NCBI RefSeq assembly: GCF_001891165.1
Contig: NZ_LKKW01000004.1
Span: 1 to 64,000, forward strand
DNA from: Streptobacillus ratti
Lineage (GTDB): Bacteria > Fusobacteriota > Fusobacteriia > Fusobacteriales > Leptotrichiaceae
Direction of reading: 5' to 3'
DNA length: 64,000 nt
The notes below the pieces were generated by a model. The model saw only the letters and a program-made list of their open reading frames with translations, did no database searches and was not told the DNA's origin. How positions within the stretch are numbered: position 1 is the stretch's first letter; each line of letters begins with the position of its first letter. Shown in pieces: positions 1 through 9,426 of the stretch. The translations under genes were made by a program, and so were the position numbers.

Positions 1-16
1 TTTTTTTCACACTCTC

Positions 17-51
17 AAAAAATAAGGAAGTATTATCTTCCTTATTTTTTT
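17..51 (-). terminator. Terminator after the cyclophilin lipoprotein gene
   Basis: On the minus strand an AAATAAGGAAG arm, a 6-nt loop and the complementary CTTCCTTATTT arm are followed by T residues. The hairpin overlaps the last codons and stop of the cyclophilin gene. A-rich sequence on the 5' side means it could also work for a gene entering from the left on the plus strand. Confidence 0.85.
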
Positions 52-719
52 AACTCATATCCTGTAGCTTTTAATTTCTCAGTCCATTCCTTTATTTCTT
101 CTTCAAAATTTCCTAAAAAATCATTTACATCATATCCTGAAATTTCAATATCTAATATTGAATCATCTTGTCTAATTAATCTTGCAATTGATAAATCATT
201 TCTATCTTTTAAGTTTCCAATAATAGAATATTCATCATTATAATCTTCAGCTTTTTGTAATGTTATAAATATTTGTGAACCATTTGTATTTTTTCCAGCA
301 TTTGCCATAGCAAGTATTCCAGCTCTATCAAATCTCAAGAAACTAAATTCATCATTTAATAAATATCCTGGATTTCCAGTACCATCTCCAGCTCTATCTC
401 CAGATTGTATAATATTATTTAAACTAACTCTATGAAATTTTAAATTATCATAATAGTCATTAGTTGCTAAAAATACAAAATTGGCAACTAATTTTGGTGC
501 AGCTTCAGGATATAAATAAACATTTATATCACCTTTAGTTGTTTTTATTACTGCTTCAAGTTTATATGCTTTCATTTTATTAGCTAATTTTTCTTCTTCT
601 GTTAAATTAAATAGTTTTTCTCCTAAAAAGCTTGTCAAAAATTTTTCACCGGCACTAGTACAACTTACTACAAAAAGTGAAAAACAAGCAATAAATAATA
701 ATTTTACAATTTTTTTCAT
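42..719 (-). CDS. Cyclophilin-type peptidyl-prolyl cis-trans isomerase, lipoprotein
   Basis: Predicted to catalyse proline isomerisation during folding of exported proteins. The start at 719 is preferred over an upstream ATG at 761 because it directly precedes a lipoprotein signal peptide (MKKIVKLLF, then a hydrophobic stretch ending in VVSC) and has AGG at good spacing. Lipidation on that Cys would anchor it in the periplasm or outer membrane. The cyclophilin fold follows from about residue 50: ITTKGDINVYLYPEAAP, FHRV, a QSGD/GTGNPGY loop, MANAG and GSQIFITL. The catalytic Arg of FHRV is present, but the usual active-site Trp and Phe are replaced, so activity may be low. The unknown 119-aa gene lies 4 nt upstream. 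Confidence 0.88.
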   Translation of the reverse strand: MKKIVKLLFIACFSLFVVSCTSAGEKFLTSFLGEKLFNLTEEEKLANKMKAYKLEAVIKTTKGDINVYLYPEAAPKLVANFVFLATNDYYDNLKFHRVSLNNIIQSGDRAGDGTGNPGYLLNDEFSFLRFDRAGILAMANAGKNTNGSQIFITLQKAEDYNDEYSIIGNLKDRNDLSIARLIRQDDSILDIEISGYDVNDFLGNFEEEIKEWTEKLKATGYELKK

Positions 720-723
720 TTTT

Positions 724-1083
724 TTACCTATAAATATTGAATCCTTCAACCATGTTTTCAATATCTACTTTTTCCTTTCTATTAAAATTAAATATATTAA
801 AATTAAATTCTTCTACTTTTAATGAACTTAATAATTTCATTTCTTCTTTTTCTGAAACTAATAAATCATAAATAACTAATAAATCTAGTACTTCATCATT
901 TGAACTTACAACTTCTACAATTTGAATTAATCTTCTATTATTAATATTCAAACTTTCTTTTAGTATCTCATTTGCAAGTTTTTTATTGGCTATTGCATTA
1001 TATAAATTAGATTCTAAATTATTTAAAACTAAACCAAATAATATATTAGGTTTATGAGGTTTTTTAATTTTTACTATTGCCAT
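724..1083 (-). CDS. Conserved-looking hypothetical protein, 119 aa
   Basis: I do not recognise this protein. The start at 1083 is chosen over an upstream ATG at 1116 because AAGGAAGGAG sits just before it. The product is soluble, with no signal peptide, membrane segment or cysteine. It opens with a basic patch (KIKKPHKP) followed by an alternating helix/strand pattern and ends in an acidic, Phe/Asn-rich stretch (FNFNIFNFNRKEK). It has its own promoter at 1107-1135 and is followed 4 nt later by the cyclophilin lipoprotein, so the two are probably co-transcribed. Size and composition suggest a small adaptor or regulatory protein, but nothing in the sequence assigns a function. Confidence 0.7.
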   Translation of the reverse strand: MAIVKIKKPHKPNILFGLVLNNLESNLYNAIANKKLANEILKESLNINNRRLIQIVEVVSSNDEVLDLLVIYDLLVSEKEEMKLLSSLKVEEFNFNIFNFNRKEKVDIENMVEGFNIYR

Positions 1084-1106
1084 TAAATCTCCTTCCTTTA
1101 TGTGTA

Positions 1107-1135
1107 ATTTTATCATATTAAGATTAGGAATTCAA
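1107..1135 (-). promoter_or_regulatory. Promoter of the 119-aa protein / cyclophilin unit
   Basis: Minus strand -35 TTGAAT (1130-1135), 17-bp spacer, -10 TAAAAT (1107-1112) preceded by TGA (extended -10). About 25 bp upstream of the 119-aa gene start. Confidence 0.7.
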
Positions 1136-1141
1136 TTATTA

Positions 1142-1726
1142 TTACCTTAGTTTATAAATATTATTTAACTCATTAAAAACTTCTCTTATCGGTAATCCCA
1201 TTACATTATGATAAGGTCCTTCAATTTTTTCTATTAAAATTGAGCCTGCATCTTGTATCCCATATGCACCAGCTTTATCAAATGGAGAGAAATTATCAAC
1301 ATAAAAATTTATTATTTCTTCAGAATTATTTGCAAAATATACTTTAGTTTTACATGTAAATTTTATAATATAATTATCATAAATAATACATACTGCAGTA
1401 ATAACTTCATGTACATTTCCATTTAATTCATGTAACATTTTTAAAGAGTTTTCCTTATTAATTCCTTTTCCATATATTTTTTTATTAAAATATACTATGG
1501 TATCTGCTGAAATAACAATTTTATCTTCAACATTTTCAAGTTCATTAAATGCTGTAATTCCTTTTCTCTCAGCTAATTTTAAAGTTAATTCTATAGGATC
1601 ATTTATATTTATTTCTTTAGTAAATTTCTCCTCATCAAATTTTGGTATATGTATTTCAAAGTTATCAGTTATCATAGAAAGTATTTCTTTTCTTCTAGGT
1701 GATGAACTTGCTAAATATATTTTCAT
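1142..1726 (-). CDS. maf: Maf-family nucleoside triphosphate pyrophosphatase
   Basis: Maf proteins hydrolyse non-canonical or methylated NTPs to monophosphates as a house-cleaning activity and can affect septum formation. The N-terminal MKIYLASSSPRRKEIL is the family signature (substrate-binding SSSPRR). ISADTIVYF supplies the catalytic Asp, and the C-terminal FDKAGAYGIQDAGSILIEKIEGPYHNVMGLP is also diagnostic. The length of 194 aa is normal. The start has AAGGGAG upstream. It lies 49 bp downstream of punA with a hairpin between them, so it can be read from the punA promoter. Both products act in nucleotide metabolism. Confidence 0.96.
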   Translation of the reverse strand: MKIYLASSSPRRKEILSMITDNFEIHIPKFDEEKFTKEININDPIELTLKLAERKGITAFNELENVEDKIVISADTIVYFNKKIYGKGINKENSLKMLHELNGNVHEVITAVCIIYDNYIIKFTCKTKVYFANNSEEIINFYVDNFSPFDKAGAYGIQDAGSILIEKIEGPYHNVMGLPIREVFNELNNIYKLR

Positions 1727-1748
1727 TTTAACTCCCTTATATAATAAA

Positions 1749-1769
1749 TACCGATTATATTAATCGGTA
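1749..1769 (-). terminator. Hairpin between punA and maf (weak terminator or processing site)
   Basis: Perfect inverted repeat TACCGATTA-TAT-TAATCGGTA immediately after the punA stop. Only a broken T tail follows on the minus strand (TTTATTATA), so partial termination or mRNA end protection is more likely than full termination. Confidence 0.5.
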
Positions 1770-1775
1770 TCTAAT

Positions 1776-2594
1776 TTATACTAACTCTTTAATGAATTCT
1801 TCCATCCAACTACATAATTTCTTACTTGCTTCTTCTGCAATTAAAACTACTTCATCGTGTGAATGATTACCTACACGTAACCCTGTTGCCATATTTGTTA
1901 TACATGATATACCTAATGTCTTTATCCCTACATAATTTGCAACGATAGTTTCTGGTACTGTAGACATACCTACTGCATCACTTCCTGCACGACCAAACAT
2001 TCTAATTTCAGATGCACTCTCATAATACGGACCTTGGAAAAAAGTATATACACCTTTCTTTATATCTAGTCCCATTCTTTTAGCTACATTTTCAGCTTTC
2101 TCTCTTAATTCTAAACTATATGGTTCTGACATGTCAGGAAAACGTACCCCAAATCTTTCATCATTTGCTCCTCTTAAAGGATTATCTCCAACAGCATTAA
2201 TAAAATCTTCTATTATCATTAAATCACCAGGTTTAAAACTTGGATTTATTCCACCACACGCATTTGTAACTATCATCTTTTTTATTCCTAATAATTTCAT
2301 AACATATACAGGATATGCTGTTTCTTTCATAGAATATCCCTCATAATAATGGAATCTTCCTTGTAATGCCATAACTTTTGTTTTTCCTATTCTTCCAAAA
2401 ACTAAATTACCTGCATGACCTACTACTGATATTTGTGGGAAATTAGGTATATCTTTATATGATATATATTTCTTATCTTCCATAATGTCAACTAATTTAC
2501 CTAATCCACTTCCTAAAATTACTGCTATGTCTATATCTGTATCAACTAGTGATGATATATAATCTGCACTCTCTTTTACTTTATTATAAAACAT
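1776..2594 (-). CDS. punA: Purine nucleoside phosphorylase (trimeric type)
   Basis: Phosphorolysis of inosine and guanosine to free base plus ribose-1-phosphate for purine salvage. The 272-aa length and motifs fit the trimeric class: ILGSGLG phosphate loop, VVGHAGN, RFHYYEG, ACGG, YYESASEI with the base-binding Glu, and ITNMATG carrying the catalytic Asn. The start has AAAAGGAG upstream. A consensus promoter lies at 2629-2657, just downstream of murJ. Hypoxanthine/guanosine specificity (PunA) rather than adenosine (hexameric DeoD) is inferred from the subclass motifs. Confidence 0.95.
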   Translation of the reverse strand: MFYNKVKESADYISSLVDTDIDIAVILGSGLGKLVDIMEDKKYISYKDIPNFPQISVVGHAGNLVFGRIGKTKVMALQGRFHYYEGYSMKETAYPVYVMKLLGIKKMIVTNACGGINPSFKPGDLMIIEDFINAVGDNPLRGANDERFGVRFPDMSEPYSLELREKAENVAKRMGLDIKKGVYTFFQGPYYESASEIRMFGRAGSDAVGMSTVPETIVANYVGIKTLGISCITNMATGLRVGNHSHDEVVLIAEEASKKLCSWMEEFIKELV

Positions 2595-2628
2595 GTCTTC
2601 TCCTTTTTTATTTTATATATTCGTTATT

Positions 2629-2657
2629 ATTATAACTATATTTTATATTCTAGTCAA
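2629..2657 (-). promoter_or_regulatory. Promoter of punA
   Basis: TTGACT (2652-2657), 17 bp, TATAAT (2629-2634) on the minus strand. It separates punA transcription from the long murJ run; no terminator is visible between murJ and this promoter. Confidence 0.8.
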
Positions 2658-2662
2658 TATAT

Positions 2663-4150
2663 TTATCTATCCAATATTTCTTTCTTATCCTTAATATATT
2701 TTAAAGATAAAATTGCAAAGTATAGTATTATAAATATAAATAATTTTACAATTATTTCTATATTTTGATTTTGTATATTTATAGTATTTTCTATTATAAA
2801 TATACAAATTATTGAGTTTACAAAAGAAATCATAATAAATTTAAAATATTTTGATAAACTTACATTTGAATATCTAGTTTTTAATGAAATTAGTAGAATT
2901 ACATAATTTACAAAAGCTGAAAAAGTAGTAGCAAATGTAAGCCCTCTATGAGTAAATTTTTTATATAATAAAAAATCTAAAATAATATTTATAGTAATTG
3001 CAATTAGAGATGAAATTACAGGTAATTTTCTATCTTTATTTGCATAATGGGCTCTAGTTAATAGATGTATTGTTGAAAAAAATATTAATCCCAAAGCATA
3101 TATTTCTAATATTTCAGAAGTTAGAGTTACACTTTCTAATGTAAATTTACCCCTTTTAAAAAGTAAAGTAATAATTTCTTTAGAATAATATATTAAACCT
3201 AAACTAGACGGAACAATTAAAATAACAAGTAAATTCATTCCTCTTTCTATAGTAAGTTTGAATAATTCATTATTCTTTTTCAAAACTGCCTTAGATAAGT
3301 CTAGAAAAACTACAACTGATAAAGATATTGCAAATACTCCTATTGGTAATAAATATAATCTTGAAGCATAGTTTATAGCACTTATTGTACCGAGTTTTAA
3401 ACTCCCAGCAAATGCAGTGTCAACTAATTCATTTATTTGATACCCAAATATACCAATTAATGTTGGAATCATTAATAAAAAAAACTTTTTAACATATTCA
3501 TCTTTATAATCAAATGTAAATTTATATGTTTTCAATATTTTTAAAAATGAAGGTAATTGTATTAAAACTTGAAATAGTCCCGATAATAAAAATGAAACTC
3601 CAAGTCCATATATTCCTAAACTATTTTTAGTTAATATTGCTCCTATTATTATTGTTAAATTAAATACTACTCCAACTAAAGTTGAAATATAGAATTTTCC
3701 ATAATTATTAAGTAGTGATGAAATTAATCCTGAAATAGAAATAAATATTAAGTAAAATGACATTATTTTTAGTAAAATTGATGCTGTAGCAAGCATTTCT
3801 GGATCTTTAAATTTCAATATATATTTTAAAGTAAAATCTGAAAATAAAGCCATAAATAAAGAAATAGTAAATGCTAATGAAATTATTAAATTAGTTAAGT
3901 TAAATACAAAATCATTAGCTCTCTTTAAATTTTTTTCTTCTTTAACCTCATTATAAATTGGGATAAATGCTGTACCAAGTGAACCCTCACCTAATAAAGT
4001 AGTAAAAAAATTAGCTATTCTTGATGATGCAAAATAGGCATCAGTATAACCAGTAGCACCAAAAAAAGCAGCAATAACTATTTCTCTTATTAGTCCTAAA
4101 ATTCTACTTAACATATTAATTAACATTACAATTAAACTTGATTTAAACAT
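2663..4150 (-). CDS. murJ: Lipid II flippase MurJ
   Basis: Polytopic inner-membrane protein of the MVIN/MurJ (MOP) family that moves lipid-linked peptidoglycan precursor to the periplasmic side. The N-terminus SSLIVMLINMLSRILGLIREIVIAAFFGATGYTDAYFAS contains the conserved GLIRE and A.FG..DA elements. GEGSLGTAFIPIY also matches the family. About 13-14 membrane segments can be counted. The start at 4150 (MFKSS) has AGAAAGGAA upstream and overlaps the scpA stop by 8 nt; a longer ATG start at 4177 lacks a good site. It is the last gene of the rimP-to-murJ run. Confidence 0.93.
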   Translation of the reverse strand: MFKSSLIVMLINMLSRILGLIREIVIAAFFGATGYTDAYFASSRIANFFTTLLGEGSLGTAFIPIYNEVKEEKNLKRANDFVFNLTNLIISLAFTISLFMALFSDFTLKYILKFKDPEMLATASILLKIMSFYLIFISISGLISSLLNNYGKFYISTLVGVVFNLTIIIGAILTKNSLGIYGLGVSFLLSGLFQVLIQLPSFLKILKTYKFTFDYKDEYVKKFFLLMIPTLIGIFGYQINELVDTAFAGSLKLGTISAINYASRLYLLPIGVFAISLSVVVFLDLSKAVLKKNNELFKLTIERGMNLLVILIVPSSLGLIYYSKEIITLLFKRGKFTLESVTLTSEILEIYALGLIFFSTIHLLTRAHYANKDRKLPVISSLIAITINIILDFLLYKKFTHRGLTFATTFSAFVNYVILLISLKTRYSNVSLSKYFKFIMISFVNSIICIFIIENTINIQNQNIEIIVKLFIFIILYFAILSLKYIKDKKEILDR

Positions 4151-4847
4151 GTAATTCCTTTCTAATAATAAAATCATTATCAGATAAAGTTATATCTATA
4201 CTACCCTCTTTAAATAAATCTAGTATAGCTAAGAAAAAACTAACAATTCTTCCTTTTGAAAAATTCCCTTTCATTAATGAAGAAAATAATAATTCATTAT
4301 TTTTACTAAATTCTTTTTCAATTTCAAACAACGCATCTGTTGTTGTAAATGTATCTACAACATTTATTTTAATATTTTCCTTAATTTCTACTTTATTAAT
4401 CAAATTATTAAATATTTCACACAAATTATTCAAAGTTAAATCTTCCAAAGAATAATATATGTTATATTGCTCTTTAGTTTTATTTCCTTTAACTATATAT
4501 GGAACATTATATTCAATTTCTCTTTTAGAAAATTCTTCAGCAATTTCCTTAATCACCTTGTATTCAAGTATTCTTTTTTCTAAATCTTGTTCTTTTTCTA
4601 TTTTTTTATCCTCATTTAATATAGAATAAGCCTTAATTTCTAATAGTTCTGTTGCCATAGCTAAAAATTCTATTTTAATTTTTAAATTTTGTTCAGTTTC
4701 TTTATTAATAATATTAAGATATTCATCAATAATTTCTGATATATATATTTTTGAAATATCAATTTTTTTATTATCTATCAAATGTAAAAATAAATCTAAT
4801 GGACCCTCAAAATCTTCAGTTTTAACTAATAAATCAATATTTATCAT
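4143..4847 (-). CDS. scpA: Segregation and condensation protein A
   Basis: Kleisin subunit of the SMC-ScpAB complex that compacts and separates the chromosome. The N-terminal EDFEGPLDLFLHLIDNKKIDISKIYISEIIDEYL is the hallmark of ScpA, and a C-terminal winged-helix region (GRIVSFFLAILDLFKEGSIDI) fits binding to the SMC head. The length of 234 aa is normal. The gene overlaps ribF by 14 nt upstream and murJ downstream, so translation is probably coupled. scpB is not in this window. Confidence 0.95.
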   Translation of the reverse strand: MINIDLLVKTEDFEGPLDLFLHLIDNKKIDISKIYISEIIDEYLNIINKETEQNLKIKIEFLAMATELLEIKAYSILNEDKKIEKEQDLEKRILEYKVIKEIAEEFSKREIEYNVPYIVKGNKTKEQYNIYYSLEDLTLNNLCEIFNNLINKVEIKENIKINVVDTFTTTDALFEIEKEFSKNNELLFSSLMKGNFSKGRIVSFFLAILDLFKEGSIDITLSDNDFIIRKELHV

Positions 4848-5853
4848 ATATTTTCTCTTTCCATATTTTTGTATCCATTAAAATTTGTTGTTTTAGTTCT
4901 TCTAATGAACACATCTTTTTTTCTAATCTAATATTTTCAAGTAAATCTACAACTATTATTTTATCATAGATTTCTTCATCAAAATCAAAAATATGAGTTT
5001 CAATATGTAACCCCTCATTTTCTAATGTTGGATTTTTGCCAATATTCATAATACCGTAATATGTATTATCATCATCTTCTATATGTATCCTAACACCATA
5101 AACAGCAAATAAAGGATAAATCTTATTTTTTGATAATAGATTTGCAGTCGGAAACCCTAGAGTCCTAGCAAGTTTTTTTCCATGAACTACTTTATCCATA
5201 ATAATATATTCGTGACCCAATAATTTTTGTACATAAGTCATTTTACCATTTTCAATTAATGTTTTGATAAATGTACTTGAAATTACACAATAATCTTTAT
5301 CTAAATAATCTTTTAATTCTTTTATATCTACTATTTTTAATTCATCAGTTTTCAAATTAAATAAAACAGGATTGATAACATTAACTTTAATCTTATCTTT
5401 TAATAATTCATTTAATTTTATAACATCACCTTTTTTTCTATTTCCAAAACTATAATTAAAACCACAAAAAATTTCTGATGCGTTTAATTTATCAATTAGT
5501 ATATTATTTACAAAATCTTCTGGAGATAATTCATTAACATCAAAAAATTCTTCTAAATATACATAATCTAAATTCATTTTTTCAAAAATATATAATTTCT
5601 CAGATAATGTTGTAATTAAAGTATCCTTTTTTTTAGGATATTCTCTAAAAGTATATATCAATACTTTTTGATTTAATTTTTTCCCTAATTCTAATGCTTC
5701 ATTGATAATTTTATGGTGTCCTAAATGGACACCATCAAAATTACCTAAAACTACTATATTTTTTTCTTTAAAAACAATATCATTAAGAATCTTACTCTTA
5801 CTAAATTTTGCAAATTCCTCTGCATAACTTACATTTTTTAAGATTACTTTCAT
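4834..5853 (-). CDS. ribF: Bifunctional riboflavin kinase / FAD synthetase
   Basis: Makes FMN from riboflavin and FAD from FMN. The N-terminal adenylyltransferase half has NFDGVHLGHHKII (the HxGH-like nucleotidyl transfer motif) and a later CGFNYSFG. The C-terminal kinase half has GKKLARTLGFPTANL and GIMNIGKNPT. The length of 339 aa is slightly above average, with an N-terminal extension of about 30 residues. GAGAGG precedes the start. It sits between lon (14 nt) and scpA (overlap) in the long run, with no obvious functional link to either. Confidence 0.95.
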   Translation of the reverse strand: MKVILKNVSYAEEFAKFSKSKILNDIVFKEKNIVVLGNFDGVHLGHHKIINEALELGKKLNQKVLIYTFREYPKKKDTLITTLSEKLYIFEKMNLDYVYLEEFFDVNELSPEDFVNNILIDKLNASEIFCGFNYSFGNRKKGDVIKLNELLKDKIKVNVINPVLFNLKTDELKIVDIKELKDYLDKDYCVISSTFIKTLIENGKMTYVQKLLGHEYIIMDKVVHGKKLARTLGFPTANLLSKNKIYPLFAVYGVRIHIEDDDNTYYGIMNIGKNPTLENEGLHIETHIFDFDEEIYDKIIVVDLLENIRLEKKMCSLEELKQQILMDTKIWKEKIYDKY

Positions 5854-5867
5854 TTTTTACCTCTCGA

Positions 5868-8192
5868 TTATTCAGAAAATACTATTTTTTCTACTTCTGA
5901 ATATTTTTTTACATAATGTATTTTAATTTGTGATAATATTTCTTCTGGTAGCTCTACTGTATCACTTTTATTTTCAAAAGGAAGTATTATTTCTCTAATA
6001 CCTATTCTGTGTGCTCCTAATACTTTCTCTTTTATTCCACCAACTGGAAGTACTTCTCCAGTAATAGTAATTTCACCTGTCATAGCAATATTTTGTCTTA
6101 CTTTTCTTTCAGATAAAATTGAAACTATTGCAGTTGTAATTGTTATACCTGCTGATGGTCCATCTTTTGGTGTAGCACCCTCCGGGAAATGTAAATGTAT
6201 GTCATATTCTTCATAAAATTTAGAATTAATTACTGATAACTTTTTATAATTTGCCCTAACATAAGTATAAGCAACACTTGCTGATTCTTTCATTATTAAA
6301 CCTAATTTACCAGTAAACTGTATTTGACCTTTTCCATCCATTTTAACAGCTTCAACATCTAAAGTAGTTCCTCCAACAGAAGTCCAAGCAAGTCCCTTAA
6401 CTACTCCTAATTTTGCATTTTTTTCTGCCATTTTATCTTTCTTATATTTTTCTGGTCCTAAATAATCTGATAAATTTTTTAAATTAATCGCATACTTTTT
6501 AGATGAATCTTCTAGCTTTAGTTTAGCAATTTTTCTAAGTATTTTTACTATTTCTCTTTTCAAATTACGAACTCCAGCTTCCATAGTATATTTATTAATA
6601 ATTTCAAGTAAAACACTATCTGAAAATTTAACATCTTTTATACTTGTTTCAACTTTTGCTTGACTAACTAAATAATTTTTAGCAATAACTAATTTTTCTT
6701 GTATAGTATATGAATCTACATTTATTACTTCCATTCTATCAAGTAATGGTCTAGGTATACCTGAATAATCATTAGCTGTACAAATAAAGAAAGCATCTGA
6801 TAAATCATATTCAAAATCAACATAATTATCTTTAAATGTTTTATTTTGTGCAGGATCTAATACTTCTAGCAATGCAGAAGCTGGATCTCCTTTAAAATTA
6901 GAATCTAATTTATCTATTTCATCTAATAATATTACAGGATTATTAACCTTTGCTCTTTTTAATGCTTCTATAATTCTTCCTGGCATTGCTCCTATATATG
7001 TCCTTCTATGACCTCTAATTTCAGATTCATCATGAACACCACCTAATGAAATTCTTTCAAATTTTCTATTCATAGCATGAGCTATAGACTCCCCTAACGA
7101 AGTTTTACCAACTCCTGGTGGTCCTATTAAGCAAAGTATAGTTCCCATTTTTTTATTATTTTCTTTATTTAATTGATTAACAGCAAGATATTCTAAAACA
7201 GTATCTTTAACTAATTTTAAACCAAAATGTTCTTTATCTAGTATTTCTTCTGCTATTTTTATATCAATATCCTCTGTTTCACTTTTTTCCCAAGGAATTT
7301 CAAGCATAGTATCTATATATGTTCTAATAACACCTGCTTCAGCAGAAAAATTATTCATTTTCTTATATCTATTAACTTCTTTCATTAGCTTATCTGCTAA
7401 TTCATATGGTAAATCTCTTGATTCTATATGAGATATTAATTCATTTATTTCATCTTCAGTATCTTCTTCATCTAATTCAGAATAAAGCCCTTTAATTTTC
7501 TCTCTAATATAGTACTGTCTTTGATTATCTTCTATGTTTTTTTTAACCTTATTTTCTACACTTCTATCAATTTCTTCTAATTCTATTCTAATTTTTAATG
7601 CTTTAGTTAAATTTTCAAAAATCTCATCTACATTGTTAGATTTTAAAATTTCTACTCTATTTTCTTCATTTAAATCTAAAGTTGATGCTAAAGTATACAT
7701 AAAAGTTTCAAAAGATTTAATTTCAAAAATACTTTTTATTAAATCTTCAGGAATTAATTTATTATTTACAATATTTAAATCTTGAATTAAAGATTGTAAA
7801 TACATTCTATATTTCTTATTATTAGCTTTCTTTGTTTTTTCTATAGGATAGTTTTCATATTTTGCTTTAAACATCCCATTTTCACTAATAACATCTGTTA
7901 CCTTTATTCTTTCTTCCCCTTCAATTATTAACCTTAAATTACCATCTGGTGTTTTCATTATTTGAATAATTTTACCAATTACACCCACTGTTTCAACATC
8001 ATCAATTCCCTCTATTTCCTCATTAAATGAGTTTTTTTGAATTGCTAAAACTAATTTACCCTCTGTATGTTCTACAGAATAATCTACGGCTTTTTTACTG
8101 AAATCTCTTCCTACTATTATAGGTATAACTGCTTGTGGAAAAAATACTATTTCTCTAATAGGAATAAAAGGTAATATTTCCATTTTATTCAT
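5868..8192 (-). CDS. lon: ATP-dependent protease Lon
   Basis: LonA-type protease of misfolded and regulatory proteins. An N-terminal LON substrate domain (PFIPIREIVFFPQAVIPIIVGR) leads to an AAA+ module with Walker A GPPGVGKTSLGE and Walker B VILLDEIDKL. The C-terminal Ser-Lys protease domain has catalytic Ser in PKDGPSAGIT and Lys in VGGIKEKVLGAHR. The ATG at 8192 shares one base with the clpX stop (TGATG) and has AAAGGGAAG upstream; a TTG at 8195 is less likely. The length of 774 aa is standard. The direct clpX-lon coupling groups the ATP-dependent proteases. Confidence 0.97.
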   Translation of the reverse strand: MNKMEILPFIPIREIVFFPQAVIPIIVGRDFSKKAVDYSVEHTEGKLVLAIQKNSFNEEIEGIDDVETVGVIGKIIQIMKTPDGNLRLIIEGEERIKVTDVISENGMFKAKYENYPIEKTKKANNKKYRMYLQSLIQDLNIVNNKLIPEDLIKSIFEIKSFETFMYTLASTLDLNEENRVEILKSNNVDEIFENLTKALKIRIELEEIDRSVENKVKKNIEDNQRQYYIREKIKGLYSELDEEDTEDEINELISHIESRDLPYELADKLMKEVNRYKKMNNFSAEAGVIRTYIDTMLEIPWEKSETEDIDIKIAEEILDKEHFGLKLVKDTVLEYLAVNQLNKENNKKMGTILCLIGPPGVGKTSLGESIAHAMNRKFERISLGGVHDESEIRGHRRTYIGAMPGRIIEALKRAKVNNPVILLDEIDKLDSNFKGDPASALLEVLDPAQNKTFKDNYVDFEYDLSDAFFICTANDYSGIPRPLLDRMEVINVDSYTIQEKLVIAKNYLVSQAKVETSIKDVKFSDSVLLEIINKYTMEAGVRNLKREIVKILRKIAKLKLEDSSKKYAINLKNLSDYLGPEKYKKDKMAEKNAKLGVVKGLAWTSVGGTTLDVEAVKMDGKGQIQFTGKLGLIMKESASVAYTYVRANYKKLSVINSKFYEEYDIHLHFPEGATPKDGPSAGITITTAIVSILSERKVRQNIAMTGEITITGEVLPVGGIKEKVLGAHRIGIREIILPFENKSDTVELPEEILSQIKIHYVKKYSEVEKIVFSE

Positions 8193-9424
8193 CAATTCTT
8201 CCCTTTCTCACTTTTTATAAATAATTCATTTTTTTCAATTATCATGTCTTTAGTAATAATTACTTTCTCAGTATCTTTTTTTGAAGGTATTTCATACATT
8301 AAATCAAGCATGGTATTTTCAATAATACTTCTTAAACCTCTTGCTCCTATTTTTCTTTTTAATGCAAGTTCAGCAATTTCTTCTATAGCATCTTCTTCAA
8401 AAATCAATTCTACATTTTCAATTTCAAAATATTTTTTATATTGCTTAATAATCGCATTTTTAGGCTTTGTTAAAATAGAAACTAAAGCTTCTTTATTTAA
8501 TTCTGATAAAGCTGTTATTACTGGTAATCTTCCTATAAGTTCTGGAATTATACCAAATTTTCTAATATCTTCTGGTAAAACATGGTCAAAAATAGTCATA
8601 TCATCTAATTCTTCGTTTTTATCCAAGTTTAAACCAAAACCAATTTGTTTTTTATTTAATCTTCTTTTTATTTTTGATTCAAGTCCCTCAAAAGCTCCAC
8701 CAACTATAAATAATATATTAGTTGTATCAATTTCTATCATTTCTTGATTAGGGTGTTTTCTTCCACCTTGAGGTGGAACAGAAGATACTGTTCCCTCAAC
8801 AATTTTTAATAATGCTTGTTGTACCCCCTCACCAGATACATCACGAGTTATAGAAGTATTTTCAGACTTTCTAGCTATCTTATCAATTTCATCTATATAT
8901 ATTATTCCTCTTTGTGCTAATTCTATATTATAATCTGAGGCTTTTATTAACTTTAACAATACATTTTCAACATCATCTCCAACATAACCTGCTTCAGTAA
9001 TAGTAGTTGCATCTGCTATAGCTAAAGGAACATCAAGTATTTTGGCTAATGTTTGAGCAAGTAAAGTTTTACCTGAACCAGTTGGTCCAATTAATAATAT
9101 ATTAGATTTTTGAATTTCTATATCATTATCTTCTCTATCAAGTATTGAAAGTCTTTTAAAATGATTATATACTGCAACAGATAATACTTTTTTAGCTTGT
9201 TCTTGACCTATAATATATTCATCAAGTTTTTCTTTTATTTCCTTAGGTTTTAATAAATTAAAATTATCAAAATTATCTGTTTCTTCATATTCTAATTCAA
9301 TATCTCTATTTTCAATACATTCATTACATATAAATGCAGTTGAATCTTCATTTGAAAATAATGTATCTACTTCATTTTCACTTTTATCACAAAATGAACA
9401 AAAACATTCTTTTTTATTTTTCAT
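8192..9424 (-). CDS. clpX: ClpX, ATPase subunit of ClpXP protease
   Basis: AAA+ unfoldase that feeds substrates to ClpP. The N-terminal zinc-binding domain has paired cysteines (CSFC, then CNEC near residue 34). Walker A is [12 protein letters not shown] and Walker [25 protein letters not shown] follows, with the ClpP-docking loop KKQIGFGLN and sensor-2 [11 protein letters not shown]. The length is 410 aa. GGAGAAATAAG precedes the start, and the stop overlaps the lon start by one base. It lies 2 nt after clpP, so both partners are made from one message. Confidence 0.98.
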   Translation of the reverse strand: MKNKKECFCSFCDKSENEVDTLFSNEDSTAFICNECIENRDIELEYEETDNFDNFNLLKPKEIKEKLDEYIIGQEQAKKVLSVAVYNHFKRLSILDREDNDIEIQKSNILLIGPTGSGKTLLAQTLAKILDVPLAIADATTITEAGYVGDDVENVLLKLIKASDYNIELAQRGIIYIDEIDKIARKSENTSITRDVSGEGVQQALLKIVEGTVSSVPPQGGRKHPNQEMIEIDTTNILFIVGGAFEGLESKIKRRLNKKQIGFGLNLDKNEELDDMTIFDHVLPEDIRKFGIIPELIGRLPVITALSELNKEALVSILTKPKNAIIKQYKKYFEIENVELIFEEDAIEEIAELALKRKIGARGLRSIIENTMLDLMYEIPSKKDTEKVIITKDMIIEKNELFIKSEKGKN

Positions 9425-9426
9425 TC

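Noticed and set aside
8193-8195. TTG as the start codon of lon
   Set aside because: The adjacent ATG at 8192 overlaps the clpX stop and has better spacing from AAAGGGAAG.
8244-8747. 167-aa plus-strand open frame opposite clpX
   Set aside because: Composition mirrors the antisense of clpX (Ile/Ser/Phe-rich), with no Shine-Dalgarno or promoter; clpX on the other strand is fully conserved.
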